Assembly: GCA_004020315.1 (NCBI GenBank)
Contig: SAQG01000004.1
Span: 124,001 to 188,000 of the forward strand
Direction of reading: 5' to 3'
Source: Mesorhizobium sp.
Lineage (GTDB): Bacteria; Pseudomonadota; Alphaproteobacteria; Rhizobiales; Rhizobiaceae
Length of the DNA stretch: 64,000 nt
Positions 24,044 through 34,919 of the stretch are shown here, in pieces. Numbering within the stretch: the first letter of the stretch is position 1; every line of letters starts with the position of its first letter. A program made the translations under genes and the position numbers. The notes under the pieces are model-generated. The model was given only the letters and a program-made list of their open reading frames with translations. It was not told the DNA's origin and searched no databases.

Positions 24044-24961
24044 CTAGTCGGCAAGCGGATGATGATCGTTGACCAGCCGCATCAGCCGCTCCTCCAGCAC
24101 ATGTGTGTAAATCTGCGTCGTTGAAATATCGGCATGGCCAAGCAACTGCTGCACCGCCCTGAGATCGGCGCCGTTCTGCAGGAGATGGCTGGCGAAAGCG
24201 TGGCGCAGCACATGCGGCGATATTTTCGCCGAGGCGATGCCGGCCCGCGCGGCAAGGCCCTTCAGGTCGCGGGCGAAGACCTGCCTGGAGAGATAGCCGC
24301 TGTCGCTTGCTGCCGGAAACAGGAACGGGCTGTCTACAAAAGCCGGCACCGTTGCCCTGGCAGTGAGCCAGGCCCGCATCGCCATGCGCGCCTTTGCCGA
24401 CAGCGGCACCATGCGTTCCTTGTCACCCTTGCCGCGCACCATGAAGAAACGATCGTCGCGCAGCGCCACCGTCACCGGCAGGCCGACCAGTTCGGAAACC
24501 CGCAGGCCGGTGGCGTAGAGCACCTCGACGAGCGCATGCAGACGCAGCGCCGCCAGGGCGTCGCCATCGTTCAGCGAGGCGTCAGCTGCCTCTCGCGCCG
24601 CCCGGTCGATCAGCCGGCCGGTGTCGGCCTCGCTCATCGTCTTCGGCAGCGGCCGGCGCTTCTTCGGACTGTCCAGGGTTCCGGTCGGGTCGTCGCCGCG
24701 CAGACCTTCGGCGTAAAGGAACTTGAAGAATTGCCGGATCGCCGACAGTTTGCGTGCCTGCGAGGTGGCGGCAAAACCACGCGCGGCTATATCGTCGAGA
24801 TAGGCGCGGATATCGGCGGCGGCGGCACCCGCAAGCCCGCCGTCGATCTCGGCCGAAGCATCTTCGAGGTCGCGGCGATAGCTGGAAAGCGTGTTTTCGG
24901 CAGCGCCGCGCTCGGCGCTCATCATTTCCAGAAAGGCTTCGATGCGGGCCGCGCTGTTCAT
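24044..24961 (-). CDS. xerD: Tyrosine recombinase XerD
   Basis: A 305-residue recombinase with the typical size of XerD. N-terminal SAM-like domain ~1-95; catalytic residues lie in [12 protein letters not shown] (Arg), GKGDKER (Lys), [12 protein letters not shown] (His-Arg), [14 protein letters not shown] (His, Tyr). With XerC it resolves chromosome dimers at dif. The location between accA and aroK, unlinked to any element, is the conserved rhizobial arrangement and separates it from the island integrase. Confidence 0.95.
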   Translation of the reverse strand: MNSAARIEAFLEMMSAERGAAENTLSSYRRDLEDASAEIDGGLAGAAAADIRAYLDDIAARGFAATSQARKLSAIRQFFKFLYAEGLRGDDPTGTLDSPKKRRPLPKTMSEADTGRLIDRAAREAADASLNDGDALAALRLHALVEVLYATGLRVSELVGLPVTVALRDDRFFMVRGKGDKERMVPLSAKARMAMRAWLTARATVPAFVDSPFLFPAASDSGYLSRQVFARDLKGLAARAGIASAKISPHVLRHAFASHLLQNGADLRAVQQLLGHADISTTQIYTHVLEERLMRLVNDHHPLAD

Positions 24962-24972
24962 TATCTCTTGGA

Positions 24973-25125
24973 TCAGTTTTTCTTGGGATTCAGCTTTTCG
25001 GGTGGAATGCGCACGCTCATTTCGGCCTTTCTCGGCTCGACGAACATCGCCAGAGCGAACATCGCGCCATAGACAATGCCGGCCAGAATCGTGAGCATCA
25101 CGACAAAGCGGAACAGTGTCGGCAT
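24973..25125 (-). CDS. Conserved small membrane protein next to xerD
   Basis: A 50-residue protein starting [20 protein letters not shown], with one transmembrane helix (about 5-28) and a charged C-terminus ending NPKKN. It ends 11 bp before xerD on the same strand. From memory, a protein like this sits between xerD and aroK in other Rhizobiales. Function is unknown; it is short enough to be missed by gene callers. Confidence 0.75.
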   Translation of the reverse strand: MPTLFRFVVMLTILAGIVYGAMFALAMFVEPRKAEMSVRIPPEKLNPKKN

Positions 25126-25299
25126 CAATTTTCGCCCGTCTTCTTGTTCTGCGTTTCCAAACCCTGTGCCCTTATGAGGCGCCAATCCGGCCAATTCAAG
25201 GACTAAGCTCGGACGGCGGGCAGCCGCGCCACGCTTGACGCAATCAGGCTTTTGATGTCGATACGCCGGCAAAGAGGGCCTAGAAAACATCATGGTGTC

Positions 25300-25905
25300 A
25301 TGAACGCGTTGCCAGCAAATCCTCCTGACGAGAGCCATGCCGCGCTGCGCGGCCGGCTGGGCAGCCGTTCCATCGTCTTTGTCGGCCTTATGGGCGCCGG
25401 CAAGACGGCGATCGGCCGCAAGGTGGCGGGGATGCTGGGACTGCCTTTCATCGATAGCGATCAGGAGATCGAAAGCGTGTCGCGCATGAGCGTCCCGGAA
25501 CTGTTCGAACGCTATGGCGAGCCGGAGTTCCGGGCGCTGGAGCAGCGCGTGATCCTGCGCGTTCTGGAACACGGCCCGCAGGTGCTGTCGACGGGCGGCG
25601 GCGCCTTCATGAGCGCGCAGACGCGGGAGGCGATTGCCGGCCATGGCGTGTCGGTATGGCTGAAGGCCGAGATCGACCTCTTGATGGACCGCGTTTCCAA
25701 GAAGCAGAACCGGCCGCTCCTGAAAAGCGCCGATCCCCGTGCCGTGATCGAGCGGTTGATGGCCGAGCGCTATCCGGTCTACGCAGGCGCCGACGTTACC
25801 GTGCCGACCCGCGACGATCGCAAGGAGGTCATTGCGGCCGAGGTCGTGAACGCGCTTTGCGGGTATTTCGGCGTTGCAGCCGCGACAGGCGAGGTGCGCT
25901 CGTGA
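25300..25905 (+). CDS. aroK: Shikimate kinase
   Basis: A 201-residue kinase from the ATG at 25300. Walker [12 protein letters not shown], the shikimate-binding DSDQEIE, the GGGAF motif and the lid Arg region NRPLLK are visible. It phosphorylates shikimate in the aromatic amino acid pathway. The N-terminus is ~20 residues longer than E. coli AroK, as in other rhizobia. Its TGA overlaps the GTG start of aroB, so the two enzymes are translationally coupled. Confidence 0.95.
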   Translation: MNALPANPPDESHAALRGRLGSRSIVFVGLMGAGKTAIGRKVAGMLGLPFIDSDQEIESVSRMSVPELFERYGEPEFRALEQRVILRVLEHGPQVLSTGGGAFMSAQTREAIAGHGVSVWLKAEIDLLMDRVSKKQNRPLLKSADPRAVIERLMAERYPVYAGADVTVPTRDDRKEVIAAEVVNALCGYFGVAAATGEVRS

Positions 25906-27065
25906 GCAGCAATGCGACAGTCACCGTCGAAGTCGGGCTTGGCGATCGTGCCTATGACATATTGATCGGCTCCGGCCTGCTTTTGCGCGCTGGCACCGAG
26001 ATTTCGCGCCGCCTGCCCGGCACGCGCGCTGCGGTGGTCACCGACGTCAATGTTGCCGCAGCACACCTCGAGACGTTGAAGGCCGGCCTCGAAAAGGGCG
26101 GCATCCAGCCAGCCGTCATCACGCTGCCGGCTGGAGAAAAGACCAAGAGTTTCGCGCATCTCGAAGAGGTGGTGGACGGCGTGCTCGCCGCAAGACTGGA
26201 GCGCGGCGATGTCGTTATCGCGCTCGGTGGCGGTGTCATCGGCGATCTGGCCGGCTTTGCCGCCGGCATCGTGCGCCGCGGCATGAATTTCGTGCAGATC
26301 CCGACTTCGCTGCTGGCGCAGGTCGATTCTTCCGTCGGCGGCAAGACCGGCATCAACAGTGCGCGCGGCAAGAACCTCGTCGGCGTCTTCCATCAGCCGA
26401 GATTGGTGCTGGCTGATACCGAAGTGCTCGATACGCTGCCGATCCGGGAATTCCGGGCGGGTTACGCCGAACTCGCCAAATACGGGCTCATCGACCGCCC
26501 CGACTTCTTTGCCTGGCTGGAGGAGAACTGGGGCAAAGTGTTTGCCGGCGGCCCGGAGCGGGCCGCGGCCATCGCCGAAGCCTGCCGCGCCAAGGCCGAT
26601 GTCGTCGCCCGCGACGAGTTCGAGACCGGCGACCGCGCGCTGCTCAATCTAGGCCACACCTTCGGCCATGCGCTGGAGGCTGCCACCCAGTATGACAGCA
26701 CCCGTCTCGTCCATGGCGAGGGGGTCGCCATCGGCATGGCGCTGGCTTATCGCTTCTCGTCACGCCTCAACCTGGCAAGTCCCGATGATGCGGCGCGCGT
26801 CGAGGCGCATCTTCGCGCCGTTGGCCTGCCGTGGCGCATGGCCGATATTCCGGGTGAATTGCCTGATGCCGAGGCGCTGCTCGCCTTCATCACCCAGGAC
26901 AAGAAGGTGGCGCGCGGCGCGCTGACCTTCATCCTGACGCGCGGCATCGGCCAGACCTTCATCGCCAGGGATGTGCCGGCGTCGGAAGTGCTGTCGTTTC
27001 TGAGGGAGAACCATCCGGGTCGGCAGAGAGACCGACCGGGTCAGCCGAGGAGCCGCCCGGGATGA
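25902..27065 (+). CDS. aroB: 3-dehydroquinate synthase
   Basis: A 387-residue enzyme. The GTG at 25902 overlaps the aroK stop (GTGA) and gives [20 protein letters not shown] as N-terminus. NAD-binding and metal regions are clear: [24 protein letters not shown], the metal-ligand Glu in AELAKYGLI, and [11 protein letters not shown] with a following HGEGVAIGM. It makes dehydroquinate, the first ring of the shikimate pathway. It overlaps the CBS protein gene by 4 bp (ATGA). Confidence 0.96.
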   Translation: MSSNATVTVEVGLGDRAYDILIGSGLLLRAGTEISRRLPGTRAAVVTDVNVAAAHLETLKAGLEKGGIQPAVITLPAGEKTKSFAHLEEVVDGVLAARLERGDVVIALGGGVIGDLAGFAAGIVRRGMNFVQIPTSLLAQVDSSVGGKTGINSARGKNLVGVFHQPRLVLADTEVLDTLPIREFRAGYAELAKYGLIDRPDFFAWLEENWGKVFAGGPERAAAIAEACRAKADVVARDEFETGDRALLNLGHTFGHALEAATQYDSTRLVHGEGVAIGMALAYRFSSRLNLASPDDAARVEAHLRAVGLPWRMADIPGELPDAEALLAFITQDKKVARGALTFILTRGIGQTFIARDVPASEVLSFLRENHPGRQRDRPGQPRSRPG

Positions 27066-27955
27066 ACGAGGCCGGCTGGATTGTCGCTGCTGTCCTTGCC
27101 GGGCTTGGCCTGCTCGCTTTCGCCTTTCGCGCGCGCCTGCTCGCCGCCTTTGGCTATGAACTGCAGCGCATCGAGTCGCAGCATTCGAACCATGATGAGG
27201 CGCGCGGCACCGTCGATGATTTTCGGCGCGACGGCAAGGTAGTGCGCGTGGATCGCGCCCGCATCGGTCGCCTGTCCGATCTCGACGAACTCGAAGTGTC
27301 CGACGTCATGGTCCATCGCACCAACATGCGCTCGGTCAATGCCGACAATCCGCCGGAAGCGGTGGTGCGCGAGATCCTGCAGAGCCCGCATACCCGCATG
27401 CCCTTATGGAAGGGTTCGCTCGACAACATCGTCGGCGTGCTGCATGCCAAGGACCTGCTGCGCGCGCTGAACGACGTCGGTAACGACTTTTCCAAGATCG
27501 ACGTGATGAAGATCGCTTCAAAACCGTGGTTCGTGCCCGATACCACGACGCTGCAGGAACAGCTCAACGCCTTCCTGCGCCGCAAGGCGCATTTCGCTAT
27601 CGTCGTCGACGAGTATGGCGAGGTCGAGGGGCTGGTGACGCTGGAGGACATCATCGAGGAGATCGTCGGCGAGATCGCCGACGAGCACGATATCGACGTG
27701 CAGGGCGTCAAACAGGAGGCCGACGGCTCCGTCGTCGTCGACGGCACTGTGTCGATCCGCGACCTGAACCGGGCGCTCGACTGGAACCTGCCGGACGAAG
27801 AAGCCACCACCATTGCCGGTCTCGTCATCCACGAGACGCAATTGATCCCGGACGAGAAGCAGGCCTTCACCTTTCACGGCAAGCGCTTCGTGGTCATGAA
27901 GCGCGACAAGAACCGGATCGCAAGGCTGAGGATCAGACCGGCCGGCGACATTTAG
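27062..27955 (+). CDS. Hemolysin-family protein with CBS domains (CorC/HlyC-like)
   Basis: A 297-residue protein. An N-terminal hydrophobic segment (about 5-25) is followed by two CBS domains (~75-205, including [11 protein letters not shown] and [12 protein letters not shown]) and a C-terminal CorC_HlyC domain (~215-295). Such proteins modulate magnesium/cobalt efflux or other ion transport; the full DUF21 membrane domain of larger relatives is absent. Overlap with aroB suggests co-expression, an arrangement common in rhizobia. Confidence 0.88.
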   Translation: MNEAGWIVAAVLAGLGLLAFAFRARLLAAFGYELQRIESQHSNHDEARGTVDDFRRDGKVVRVDRARIGRLSDLDELEVSDVMVHRTNMRSVNADNPPEAVVREILQSPHTRMPLWKGSLDNIVGVLHAKDLLRALNDVGNDFSKIDVMKIASKPWFVPDTTTLQEQLNAFLRRKAHFAIVVDEYGEVEGLVTLEDIIEEIVGEIADEHDIDVQGVKQEADGSVVVDGTVSIRDLNRALDWNLPDEEATTIAGLVIHETQLIPDEKQAFTFHGKRFVVMKRDKNRIARLRIRPAGDI

Positions 27956-28039
27956 TTCCGGTAGGTTCCGTCCCGGCTAACCAATCCTTGACTGGACGCT
28001 CGCCGCGCGGGCGTGCACTTTCGACTGGGCTGTCTGGAG

Positions 28040-28849
28040 ATGACGGTGATCGATCGGCGAACCCTGCTTTTGATGTCGGTGGCTTTGTTGCCGGCCAGCG
28101 CTTCGGCGGCATCGTCTCGGCTTTCGCCGTCTCCGCAAACCTTCGACTACGGACCGGCTAGGCTCGACATCTACGCGCGCGATGGCGCAGGCTCCCTGCC
28201 TGTGGTCCTTTTCATCCATGGCGGTGCCTGGCGAGCCGGCAATCGCACCAACGTCGACGTCAAGCCGGGCTTCCTGCTCGCCAACGGCTTCTGCTTCGTC
28301 TCGATCGACTATCGAATGCTGCCTGAGGCCGATGTCGCCACCCAGGCCGACGATGTCGAGCAGGCATATCGTTACGTGCGCGCCAACATCGCCAGATACG
28401 GCGGCGATCCGAGCCGGATAGCGGTGATGGGCCATTCGGCCGGCAGCCATCTCGCCGCACTGACCGGGCTGCGCGGCGGTCTGCCCGGCGTCGCGGCGCT
28501 GGTTCTGAACGATACCAGGGCCTATAATCTGGAGGCGCTTGCGAGGAGCGGCGGCATGACACCGGCCTATGCCCGGGCCTTTCCCGACCCGGCGCAGTGG
28601 CGTGCGCTGTCGCCTGCCACCCATGTCGGGAGCCGCAAACATCCGCCGACCTTCATCGCCTATTCGCGCGCAACGGGTCGTGCGGCAGCCTCACGGGCCT
28701 TCGCCGAGCGCCTGCGGACGACCGGAACGGAGGTGACACTGTTCGACGGCAGCGCCTATTCGCACATGTCGATCAATCGCAATTTCGGCGACGAAGGCGA
28801 CGCCTTGACCCGTGCGGTGATGATTTTCCTGAAGACAGCGCTCGGCTGA
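28040..28849 (+). CDS. Secreted alpha/beta hydrolase (HSL/carboxylesterase-like)
   Basis: A 269-residue hydrolase from the ATG at 28040 (TGGAG upstream). A signal peptide at ~1-23 ends with SASA. Motifs are HGGAW (oxyanion hole, HSL-type) and the nucleophile elbow GHSAGSH; a late SHMSINRNFGDEGD supplies the likely catalytic His. It is probably a periplasmic or secreted carboxylesterase; the substrate is unknown. It is convergent with bolA, ending 3 bp from it. Confidence 0.82.
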   Translation: MTVIDRRTLLLMSVALLPASASAASSRLSPSPQTFDYGPARLDIYARDGAGSLPVVLFIHGGAWRAGNRTNVDVKPGFLLANGFCFVSIDYRMLPEADVATQADDVEQAYRYVRANIARYGGDPSRIAVMGHSAGSHLAALTGLRGGLPGVAALVLNDTRAYNLEALARSGGMTPAYARAFPDPAQWRALSPATHVGSRKHPPTFIAYSRATGRAAASRAFAERLRTTGTEVTLFDGSAYSHMSINRNFGDEGDALTRAVMIFLKTALG

Positions 28850-28852
28850 GGC

Positions 28853-29155
28853 CTACCACCGGGTCTTTTCGTCCGGCGCGGCCGGCTCGATCGCCAGCGC
28901 ATGGACACCAGCCTTCAATTCGTCGGCCAGCAATGCGTTGACCGCGCGGTGGCGCTCGATCCGGCTCATGCCGGCAAAGGCTGAGGAGACGATGCGGACG
29001 CGGAAATGCGTCTCACCGGTGCCGTCATAGGTTCCGTGATGGTCGGAGTCCTGGTGGTGATGGCCGGCATGGAGATGGCTTTCGTTGATGATGACCAGCC
29101 GCTCCGGCGAGAACGCCTTCTTCAACTTGCCTTCCATCGTCGACTGTATGGACAT
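28853..29155 (-). CDS. bolA: BolA family protein
   Basis: A 100-residue protein with the BolA fold: LVIINESHLHAGHH, THFRVRIVSSAFAGMSRIER and HRAVNALLADEL. The His-rich insert (HAGHHHQDSDHH) provides ligands for Fe-S cluster binding with a monothiol glutaredoxin. BolA proteins take part in iron-sulfur trafficking and stress morphology. It is divergent from the J-domain gene; this pair is conserved in rhizobia, often near cobST as here. Confidence 0.92.
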   Translation of the reverse strand: MSIQSTMEGKLKKAFSPERLVIINESHLHAGHHHQDSDHHGTYDGTGETHFRVRIVSSAFAGMSRIERHRAVNALLADELKAGVHALAIEPAAPDEKTRW

Positions 29156-29348
29156 TCGTACTTCCCTTCACCACATATGGCGGGCGCATGACCCCCGAAA
29201 ATCTGTGCCCTTTGCGCGTCCAGAAGAACGCGCGGTACCGTCGCCGCGACAAAATTCGCCGATCGCCCGCTTTATGCCGCGATTCAGCGGTTAGGGCGAT
29301 CATCGCGAAAATGTCAATTCTTGTTTCGCACCCGCGAACAGCCCATAA

Positions 29349-29978
29349 ATGGGTGAGATGAAACCGTATCCCAAATATTTCGAGAAAATTCGCATCCGCC
29401 CGGAGAAGGATGCGGAGCTGAAGTCGCGCTCGCCGATCTGCCAGTGGGACGGTTGCAAGGAGGCCGGCACCCATCGCGCGCCAGTCGGACGCATGAAGGA
29501 GGGCGAATATTTTCAGTTCTGCTTCGATCATGTGCGCGAGTACAACAAGGGGTTCAATTATTTCTCCGGTGTCCCGGATACCGAGATCGCCCGCTTCCAG
29601 AAGGAAGCGATGACCGGCCACCGGCCAACCTGGAAGATGGGCGTCAACGGCGCCTCGACGCGCTCCTCCCCCGATTTCGCCCAGCAGCGTTCCGGCCGCG
29701 CCGGTTACTACAACCGCATGCGCGATCCGTTCGACCTGTTCAAAGGTCCGAAGGATCCGCGCGAAGCACGTGAGCGCAAGGCCAAGCCGCTTGAGGCCAA
29801 GGCGCTGGAAACGCTTGGCCTTGATACAAAGGCGACTGGCAAGGACATCAAGGCGCGTTATAAGGAACTGGTGAAACGCCACCATCCGGATGCGAATGGC
29901 GGCGACAGAGGTTCGGAAGACCGGTTCCGCGATGTGCTCCAGGCCTATCGCGTGCTCAAGCAGGCAGGATTGTGCTGA
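29349..29978 (+). CDS. J-domain (DnaJ-like) protein
   Basis: A 209-residue protein. The first ~100 residues contain SPICQWDGCKEAGTHRAP, a small Cys/His motif, and FCFDHVREYNKGFNYF. The C-terminal ~58 residues are a J domain with the HPD triad at 179-181. The J domain would stimulate an Hsp70 ATPase, and the N-terminal zinc-finger-like part probably binds a client. This architecture, with the J domain last, is typical of a conserved alphaproteobacterial protein next to bolA and cobS. Confidence 0.88.
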   Translation: MGEMKPYPKYFEKIRIRPEKDAELKSRSPICQWDGCKEAGTHRAPVGRMKEGEYFQFCFDHVREYNKGFNYFSGVPDTEIARFQKEAMTGHRPTWKMGVNGASTRSSPDFAQQRSGRAGYYNRMRDPFDLFKGPKDPREARERKAKPLEAKALETLGLDTKATGKDIKARYKELVKRHHPDANGGDRGSEDRFRDVLQAYRVLKQAGLC

Positions 29979-29999
29979 GCGACCTTACAGTCCGGGTCG

Positions 30000-30026
30000 T
30001 TTTCCAACTTTCATAAGGTTGGAAAA
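30000..30026. other. 9-bp inverted repeat between J-domain gene and cobS
   Basis: TTTTCCAAC (30000-30008) and GTTGGAAAA (30018-30026) form a perfect inverted repeat with a 9-base loop, 22 bp after the J-domain gene. It could end that transcript or serve as an operator for cobST. It does not resemble a cobalamin riboswitch. Confidence 0.4.
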
Positions 30027-30101
30027 GGCTTTAAGACCGCCCCCGAACAAAATCGATTGCCGGCGAAACGCGGCGTTTCGCCCGTGGAGACGTTGATAAA
30101 G

Positions 30102-31088
30102 ATGAACAAGGTCGATCGCGACATCGCCAACCTGCCCGACACCACCGTGCCGGTGAAGGAGAAATTTGGCTTCGAGTCCAAGATGGTGGTGCCGGCCTAT
30201 TCGGTGACGAGCGAGCATGTGCCCGACATCGATCCCGACTATCTGTTCGACAAGAACACGACCATGGCGATCCTCGCCGGCTTTGCCTACAACCGCCGCG
30301 TCATGGTGTCGGGCTATCACGGCACCGGCAAGTCGACGCATATAGAGCAGGTCGCCGCCCGCCTCAACTGGCCTATGGTGCGTGTCAATCTCGACAGCCA
30401 TGTCAGCCGCATCGACCTCGTCGGCAAGGACGCCATCGTCGTCAAGGAAGGGCTGCAGATCACCGAATTCCGCGACGGCATCCTGCCCTGGGCCTACCAG
30501 CACAACGTCGCACTGTGCTTCGACGAGTACGATGCCGGCCGTCCGGACGTGATGTTTGTCATCCAGCGCGTGCTGGAATCGTCCGGCCGGCTGACGCTGC
30601 TCGACCAGAGCCGGGTCATCCGCCCGCATCCGGCGTTCCGGCTGTTCTCGACCGCCAACACCGTCGGTCTCGGCGACACCACCGGCCTCTATCACGGCAC
30701 TCAGCAGATCAACCAGGCGCAGATGGACCGCTGGTCGATCGTCACCACACTGAACTACCTGCCGCACGACAATGAGGTGAACATCGTGCTGGCCAAGGCC
30801 AAACACTATCGCGACGTCAAGGGCAAGGAGATCGTCAACAAGATGGTGCGCGTCGCCGACATGACGCGTTCGGCCTTCATCAATGGCGACCTGTCGACCG
30901 TGATGAGCCCGCGCACGGTCATCACCTGGGCCGAGAATGCCGAGATCTTCGGCGATATCGGCATGGCGTTCAGGCTGACCTTCCTCAACAAATGCGACGA
31001 GCTGGAACGCTCGCTCGTGGCGGAGTTCTACCAGCGTGCCTTCGGCCAGGATCTGCCCGAATCGGCCGCAAACGTGGTTCTGGGCTAA
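30102..31088 (+). CDS. cobS: Cobaltochelatase subunit CobS
   Basis: A 328-residue AAA+ ATPase of the MoxR type from ATG 30102; a longer in-frame start at 30057 is not supported by homologous N-termini. Walker [10 protein letters not shown] is at 71-79; Walker B and sensor regions appear in [14 protein letters not shown] and [14 protein letters not shown]. CobS with CobT forms the ATPase that drives CobN to insert cobalt into hydrogenobyrinic acid a,c-diamide in the aerobic B12 pathway. cobT follows 59 bp later. Confidence 0.96.
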   Translation: MNKVDRDIANLPDTTVPVKEKFGFESKMVVPAYSVTSEHVPDIDPDYLFDKNTTMAILAGFAYNRRVMVSGYHGTGKSTHIEQVAARLNWPMVRVNLDSHVSRIDLVGKDAIVVKEGLQITEFRDGILPWAYQHNVALCFDEYDAGRPDVMFVIQRVLESSGRLTLLDQSRVIRPHPAFRLFSTANTVGLGDTTGLYHGTQQINQAQMDRWSIVTTLNYLPHDNEVNIVLAKAKHYRDVKGKEIVNKMVRVADMTRSAFINGDLSTVMSPRTVITWAENAEIFGDIGMAFRLTFLNKCDELERSLVAEFYQRAFGQDLPESAANVVLG

Positions 31089-31132
31089 GCATGGCTCTGA
31101 AAAGTCGCAACGCTTTTCGGACAAGGCCGTGC
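31089..31132. repeat. Degenerate REP-like inverted repeat between cobS and cobT
   Basis: GCATGGC (31089-31095) opposes GGCCGTGC (31125-31132), with inner TGAAAAG and CTTTTCGG arms. It begins directly after the cobS TAA. The inner part resembles the metX-metW intergenic palindromes. Confidence 0.5.
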
Positions 31133-31147
31133 GTCAAGGAATGATCG

Positions 31148-33046
31148 ATGGCGGGTCCGGGCGACAACACGCGCAACAAGTCGAAGACGGGTTCTGAAGC
31201 CGACAGCTTCAAGCGCGCCGTCACCGTCTGCATGCGCGCGATTGCCGGCGACAAGGACCTCGAAGTCGGTTTCGCCAAGGATCGGCCGGCGCTCGCCGGC
31301 AGCCGCGCCCGGCTCCCTGAACTGCCGAAAAAAGCGTCGAAGGCCGATATCGCCATCACCCGCGGCCTCGGCGATTCCATGGCGCTGAAGCGCGCCTGCC
31401 ACGACACGCGCATCCACACCAGGCTGGCGCCGGAGGGCAAACAGGCGCGCGCCATCTATGATGCGGTCGAGCAGGCCCGCGTCGAGGCGATCGGCTCCCG
31501 CGCCATGCAAGGTGTCGCCGACAATATCGGCTCGATGCTCGAGGACAAATACGCCAGGGCCAACCTCGTCGATGTCAAGGACAAGGCGGATGCGCCCATC
31601 GAGGAGGCACTGGCCTTGATGGTGCGCGAAAAGCTGACCGGCCGCGCTGTGCCGAAGAGCGGCGAGCGGTTGGTCGACCTCTGGCGCCCTTGGGTCGAGG
31701 AGAAGGCAAGTGCCGACCTCGACGGGCTGTCGGCAAAGCTCGACGACCAGCAGGCCTTCGCCCGTGTCGTGCGCGAGATGCTGGCTTCCATGGAAATGGC
31801 CGAGGAACTCGGCGACGATGAGGAGGCGGAAGACTCCGAGGACAATGACGACAACCAGCCGCAAGGCGAGGAGCAGAGCGAGGAGGGCGGCGAGGACGAT
31901 TCCGGCTCCGAGCAGTCGCAGTCCGACGACACCGAGGCGTCGTCCGACGACGAGCAATCGGCCGAGACGGAGGCATCCGATGCCACCGCCGACGACCTGT
32001 CCGACGATGACGACGCCGATGCCGAGACGCCCGGCGAGGCGCGCCGCAACGACAATCCCTTCACCAATCTGTCGAAGGAGATCGACTACAAGGTCTTCAC
32101 CACCGCCTTCGACGAGACGGTTGGTGCGGAGGACCTGTGCGAGGAGGAAGAGCTGGATCGGCTGCGCGCCTTTCTCGACAAGCAGCTTGCCAACCTGTCC
32201 GGCGTCGTCGGCCGGCTGGCCAACCGGCTGCAGCGCCGCCTGATGGCGCAGCAGAACCGGTCCTGGGATTTCGATCTCGAAGAGGGTTATCTCGATCCGG
32301 CGCGGCTGGTGCGCGTCGTCATCGACCCGATGCAGCCGCTGTCCTTCAAGCAGGAACGCGACACCAAATTCCGCGACACGGTGGTGACGCTGGTGCTCGA
32401 CAATTCGGGGTCGATGCGCGGCCGGCCGATCACGGTCGCCGCCACCTGCGCCGACATTCTGGCGCGCACGCTGGAACGCTGCGGCGTATCGGTCGAGATC
32501 CTCGGCTTCACTACCCGCGCCTGGAAGGGTGGGCAGGCACGCGAGAAATGGCTGAAGGAAGGCAAGCCGCCGAATCCCGGGCGGCTCAACGATCTGCGCC
32601 ACATCATCTACAAATCCGCCGACCATCCGTGGCGGCGGGCGCGGCGCAATCTCGGCCTGATGATGCGCGAGGGCCTGCTCAAGGAAAACATCGACGGCGA
32701 GGCGCTGCTGTGGGCGCACAACCGCCTGATCGCCCGGCCGGAGCAGCGCAAGATCCTGATGATGATCTCGGACGGAGCACCGGTCGACGATTCGACGCTG
32801 TCGGTCAATCCGGGCAACTATCTCGAACGGCATCTGCGCGCGGTGATCGAACTGATCGAGACGCGCTCGCCGGTCGAGCTCCTGGCCATCGGCATCGGCC
32901 ACGACGTTACCCGCTACTATCGCCGTGCCGTCACCATCGTCGATGCCGAGGAACTGGCCGGCGCCATGACCGAGCAACTGGCCTCGCTGTTTGGCGAGGA
33001 AAGTATGCGGGACACGCGACGCGGCGGCATGCGGCGCGCCGGATGA
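31148..33046 (+). CDS. cobT: Cobaltochelatase subunit CobT
   Basis: A 632-residue protein. The N-terminal helical domain is followed by a long Asp/Glu/Ser-rich stretch (about 215-300) and a C-terminal VWA domain with the MIDAS motif DNSGSMRG (about residue 417 on). The acidic linker plus VWA is diagnostic for CobT. It works with CobS as the chelatase activator. The TGA overlaps the ATG of the next gene by 4 bp. Confidence 0.96.
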   Translation: MAGPGDNTRNKSKTGSEADSFKRAVTVCMRAIAGDKDLEVGFAKDRPALAGSRARLPELPKKASKADIAITRGLGDSMALKRACHDTRIHTRLAPEGKQARAIYDAVEQARVEAIGSRAMQGVADNIGSMLEDKYARANLVDVKDKADAPIEEALALMVREKLTGRAVPKSGERLVDLWRPWVEEKASADLDGLSAKLDDQQAFARVVREMLASMEMAEELGDDEEAEDSEDNDDNQPQGEEQSEEGGEDDSGSEQSQSDDTEASSDDEQSAETEASDATADDLSDDDDADAETPGEARRNDNPFTNLSKEIDYKVFTTAFDETVGAEDLCEEEELDRLRAFLDKQLANLSGVVGRLANRLQRRLMAQQNRSWDFDLEEGYLDPARLVRVVIDPMQPLSFKQERDTKFRDTVVTLVLDNSGSMRGRPITVAATCADILARTLERCGVSVEILGFTTRAWKGGQAREKWLKEGKPPNPGRLNDLRHIIYKSADHPWRRARRNLGLMMREGLLKENIDGEALLWAHNRLIARPEQRKILMMISDGAPVDDSTLSVNPGNYLERHLRAVIELIETRSPVELLAIGIGHDVTRYYRRAVTIVDAEELAGAMTEQLASLFGEESMRDTRRGGMRRAG

Positions 33047-34074
33047 TTTTTTCGCGGGGCGGCTTTCGGCAGACGCTTTTCGCCGCCACAGCGCTGTTCG
33101 TTGCCGGCATCGCCTTGTCGCCTTCGATCGCCGCGGGCACCGTTTCGGTCGAGTCGATCGAAATCTCGGCACGGCTGATAGACCGGTTTCACATCGGTCA
33201 TGACGAAAAGCGGTTCGGTCCGCTCGAATTCGTCGGCGGGCTGGAAATGACCTCGCCGTCACGAGATTTCGGCGCGCTGTCGGCGTTTCGCTTCCTCAAG
33301 CCCGGCAGTGATTTCATCGGCGTCGCCGATACCGGTTTCTGGTTCTTCGGCACGGTTACCCATGATGCCGACAAGCGCCCATCGGGCATGCGGAACTTCC
33401 GCATGCAGCAGATGGCCGACGCATCGGGCCAGCTGATCGACGAGAAATGGGAGGTCGACGCCGAAGGCCTTGCGGTCAAGGACGGCATTGCCACCGTCGG
33501 CTTCGAGCGCAACCACCGTGTTTCCCAGTTCAAGATCGACCCGCACGATATGAAGCCGCCGTTCAAGCAACTGGACTTCCTGATTCCAGCCTGGGAGCTT
33601 CGCCGGAATCGCGGCTTCGAGACCGTCACCCATGCCAATCCAAACGGGCAGCACCGAGGCGGGCTGGTCCTGGTGTCGGAAAAGAGCCTCGACAAATCAG
33701 GCAACATCTATGCGGCTGTTATCGAAGGGCCGCACAACGGCGTCTTCACCGTCAAGCGCAACGGCGATTTCGACATTACCGACGGCGCCTTCCTGCCGGA
33801 CGGCGACCTGCTGCTTTTGGAGCGCAGCTTTTCGATGGCCGGAGGCGTCAAGATGCGGCTGAGGCGCATCTATGGCGAAAGCGTCGAGAAGGGTGCCGTT
33901 GCCGATGGGCCGGTGCTGATGGAAGCCGACATGGCCTACCAGATCGACAATATGGAAGGGCTCGACGTCTGGACCCGCGACGACGGCGCGCTGATAGTGT
34001 CGCTGATCTCCGACGACAACCACTCGATGCTACAGCGCAATCTCTATCTGGAATTCATCCTGCACGTGGATTGA
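33043..34074 (+). CDS. Esterase-like activity of phytase family protein
   Basis: A 343-residue exported protein from ATG 33043, which overlaps the cobT stop. A signal peptide spans ~1-31 (ending SIAAG). The rest is a beta-propeller-like sequence: [40 protein letters not shown] and a late [13 protein letters not shown]. This matches the phytase-like esterase family (DUF with phytase fold) commonly encoded beside cobT in rhizobia. The enzymatic activity is unproven. Confidence 0.82.
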   Translation: MIFSRGGFRQTLFAATALFVAGIALSPSIAAGTVSVESIEISARLIDRFHIGHDEKRFGPLEFVGGLEMTSPSRDFGALSAFRFLKPGSDFIGVADTGFWFFGTVTHDADKRPSGMRNFRMQQMADASGQLIDEKWEVDAEGLAVKDGIATVGFERNHRVSQFKIDPHDMKPPFKQLDFLIPAWELRRNRGFETVTHANPNGQHRGGLVLVSEKSLDKSGNIYAAVIEGPHNGVFTVKRNGDFDITDGAFLPDGDLLLLERSFSMAGGVKMRLRRIYGESVEKGAVADGPVLMEADMAYQIDNMEGLDVWTRDDGALIVSLISDDNHSMLQRNLYLEFILHVD

Positions 34075-34160
34075 CGAGCGTGCGGCCGTCGATTGGCTGA
34101 TGGCGAGGCTGCCGTCTCGTGCTCTTTCGATGTTTCGCAGCTCCGCAAAAAGAATGCGGC

Positions 34161-34835
34161 CTATTGCCCGTTGGTCGCGATCCAGATGACGTGGCGCGCC
34201 CCGCGCTTGCCATCGGCGCGGACCCCGACTTCCTCGACCGCGAAGCCCGCCTGCTTGAGCCTGCGGGTAAAACCGCTGTCGGGCCCCTGCGACCAGACCG
34301 CCAGCACGCCGCCGGGCTTGAGCGCTGCTCTCGCGCTGATCAGCCCGGCTGTACTGTAAAGGGCATCATTGGCCTTGTGGACGATCCCTTCCGGCCCGTT
34401 GTCGACGTCGAGCAGGATGGCATCCCAGGCCGAGGCTTCCGATCGTATGAGCTGCCCGACATCCGCCTCGCGAACAGTCACGCGCGGATCGTCGAGACAG
34501 CCGCCGAACACCGAGGCCATCGGGCCGCGCGCCCACGCCATGACGGCGGGCACCAACTCGGCGACAACGATGCCGGCATCGGCGCCAAGCTCGGCAAGCG
34601 CGGCGCGCAGCGTGAAACCCATACCCAGTCCGCCGATCAGGATTTTCGGCCGCCGGCGGTCGGCAATCCTTTGGCAGGACAGCCTGGCCAGCCCTTCCTC
34701 GGAGCCGCTGAGGCGGCTGTTCATCAGCTCATTCGAGCCGAGCATGATCGAGAATTCGGTGCCGCGTCGTTTCAGGCGAAGCTCGTGGTCGCCGTCAGGC
34801 GTTTTCGCGGTATCGATCTGGACCCATGGGATCAT
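34161..34835 (-). CDS. Spermidine synthase-like class I methyltransferase fold protein
   Basis: A 224-residue protein starting MIPWVQIDTAKTPDGDHELR at the ATG 34835-34833. The nucleotide-binding motif ILIGGLGMGFTLRAAL (about 66-81) and LLDVDNGPEGI resemble the spermidine synthase catalytic core, but the typical substrate-binding N-terminal domain is reduced, so polyamine synthesis is not assured. The start codon lies in a REP-like palindrome (34830-34859). Confidence 0.78.
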   Translation of the reverse strand: MIPWVQIDTAKTPDGDHELRLKRRGTEFSIMLGSNELMNSRLSGSEEGLARLSCQRIADRRRPKILIGGLGMGFTLRAALAELGADAGIVVAELVPAVMAWARGPMASVFGGCLDDPRVTVREADVGQLIRSEASAWDAILLDVDNGPEGIVHKANDALYSTAGLISARAALKPGGVLAVWSQGPDSGFTRRLKQAGFAVEEVGVRADGKRGARHVIWIATNGQ

Positions 34836-34919
34836 GCTCGAGAACCTGTGAGCATGATCTTTCCCGAAAACCGGTTCGCACTTTTCGCTGACGCGAACCT
34901 TCGGTTCGGGATCATGCTC
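34830..34919. repeat. REP-like palindrome array between queuosine transporter and SpeE-like gene
   Basis: GATCATGCTC (34830-34839) and GAGCATGATC (34850-34859) form one perfect 10-bp inverted repeat, and GAGCATGAT (34850-34858) with ATCATGCTC (34911-34919) is a second, larger one with inner CCCGAAAACCGG and GCGAACC arms. The array provides the last base of the yhhQ TAG (34921-34919) and includes the ATG of the SpeE-like gene (34835-34833). Confidence 0.8.

Noticed and set aside
29985..31124. Long minus-strand ORF opposite cobS
   Set aside because: His/Asp/Val-rich translation is the mirror of the cobS codons; cobS is certain.
31089..31132. Cobalamin riboswitch before cobT
   Set aside because: No B12-box or long multi-stem leader; only a short REP-like palindrome is present.
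31085..33262. 725-codon minus-strand ORF opposite cobT
   Set aside because: Shadow of a GC-rich gene; cobT on the other strand is clear from domain order and MIDAS motif.
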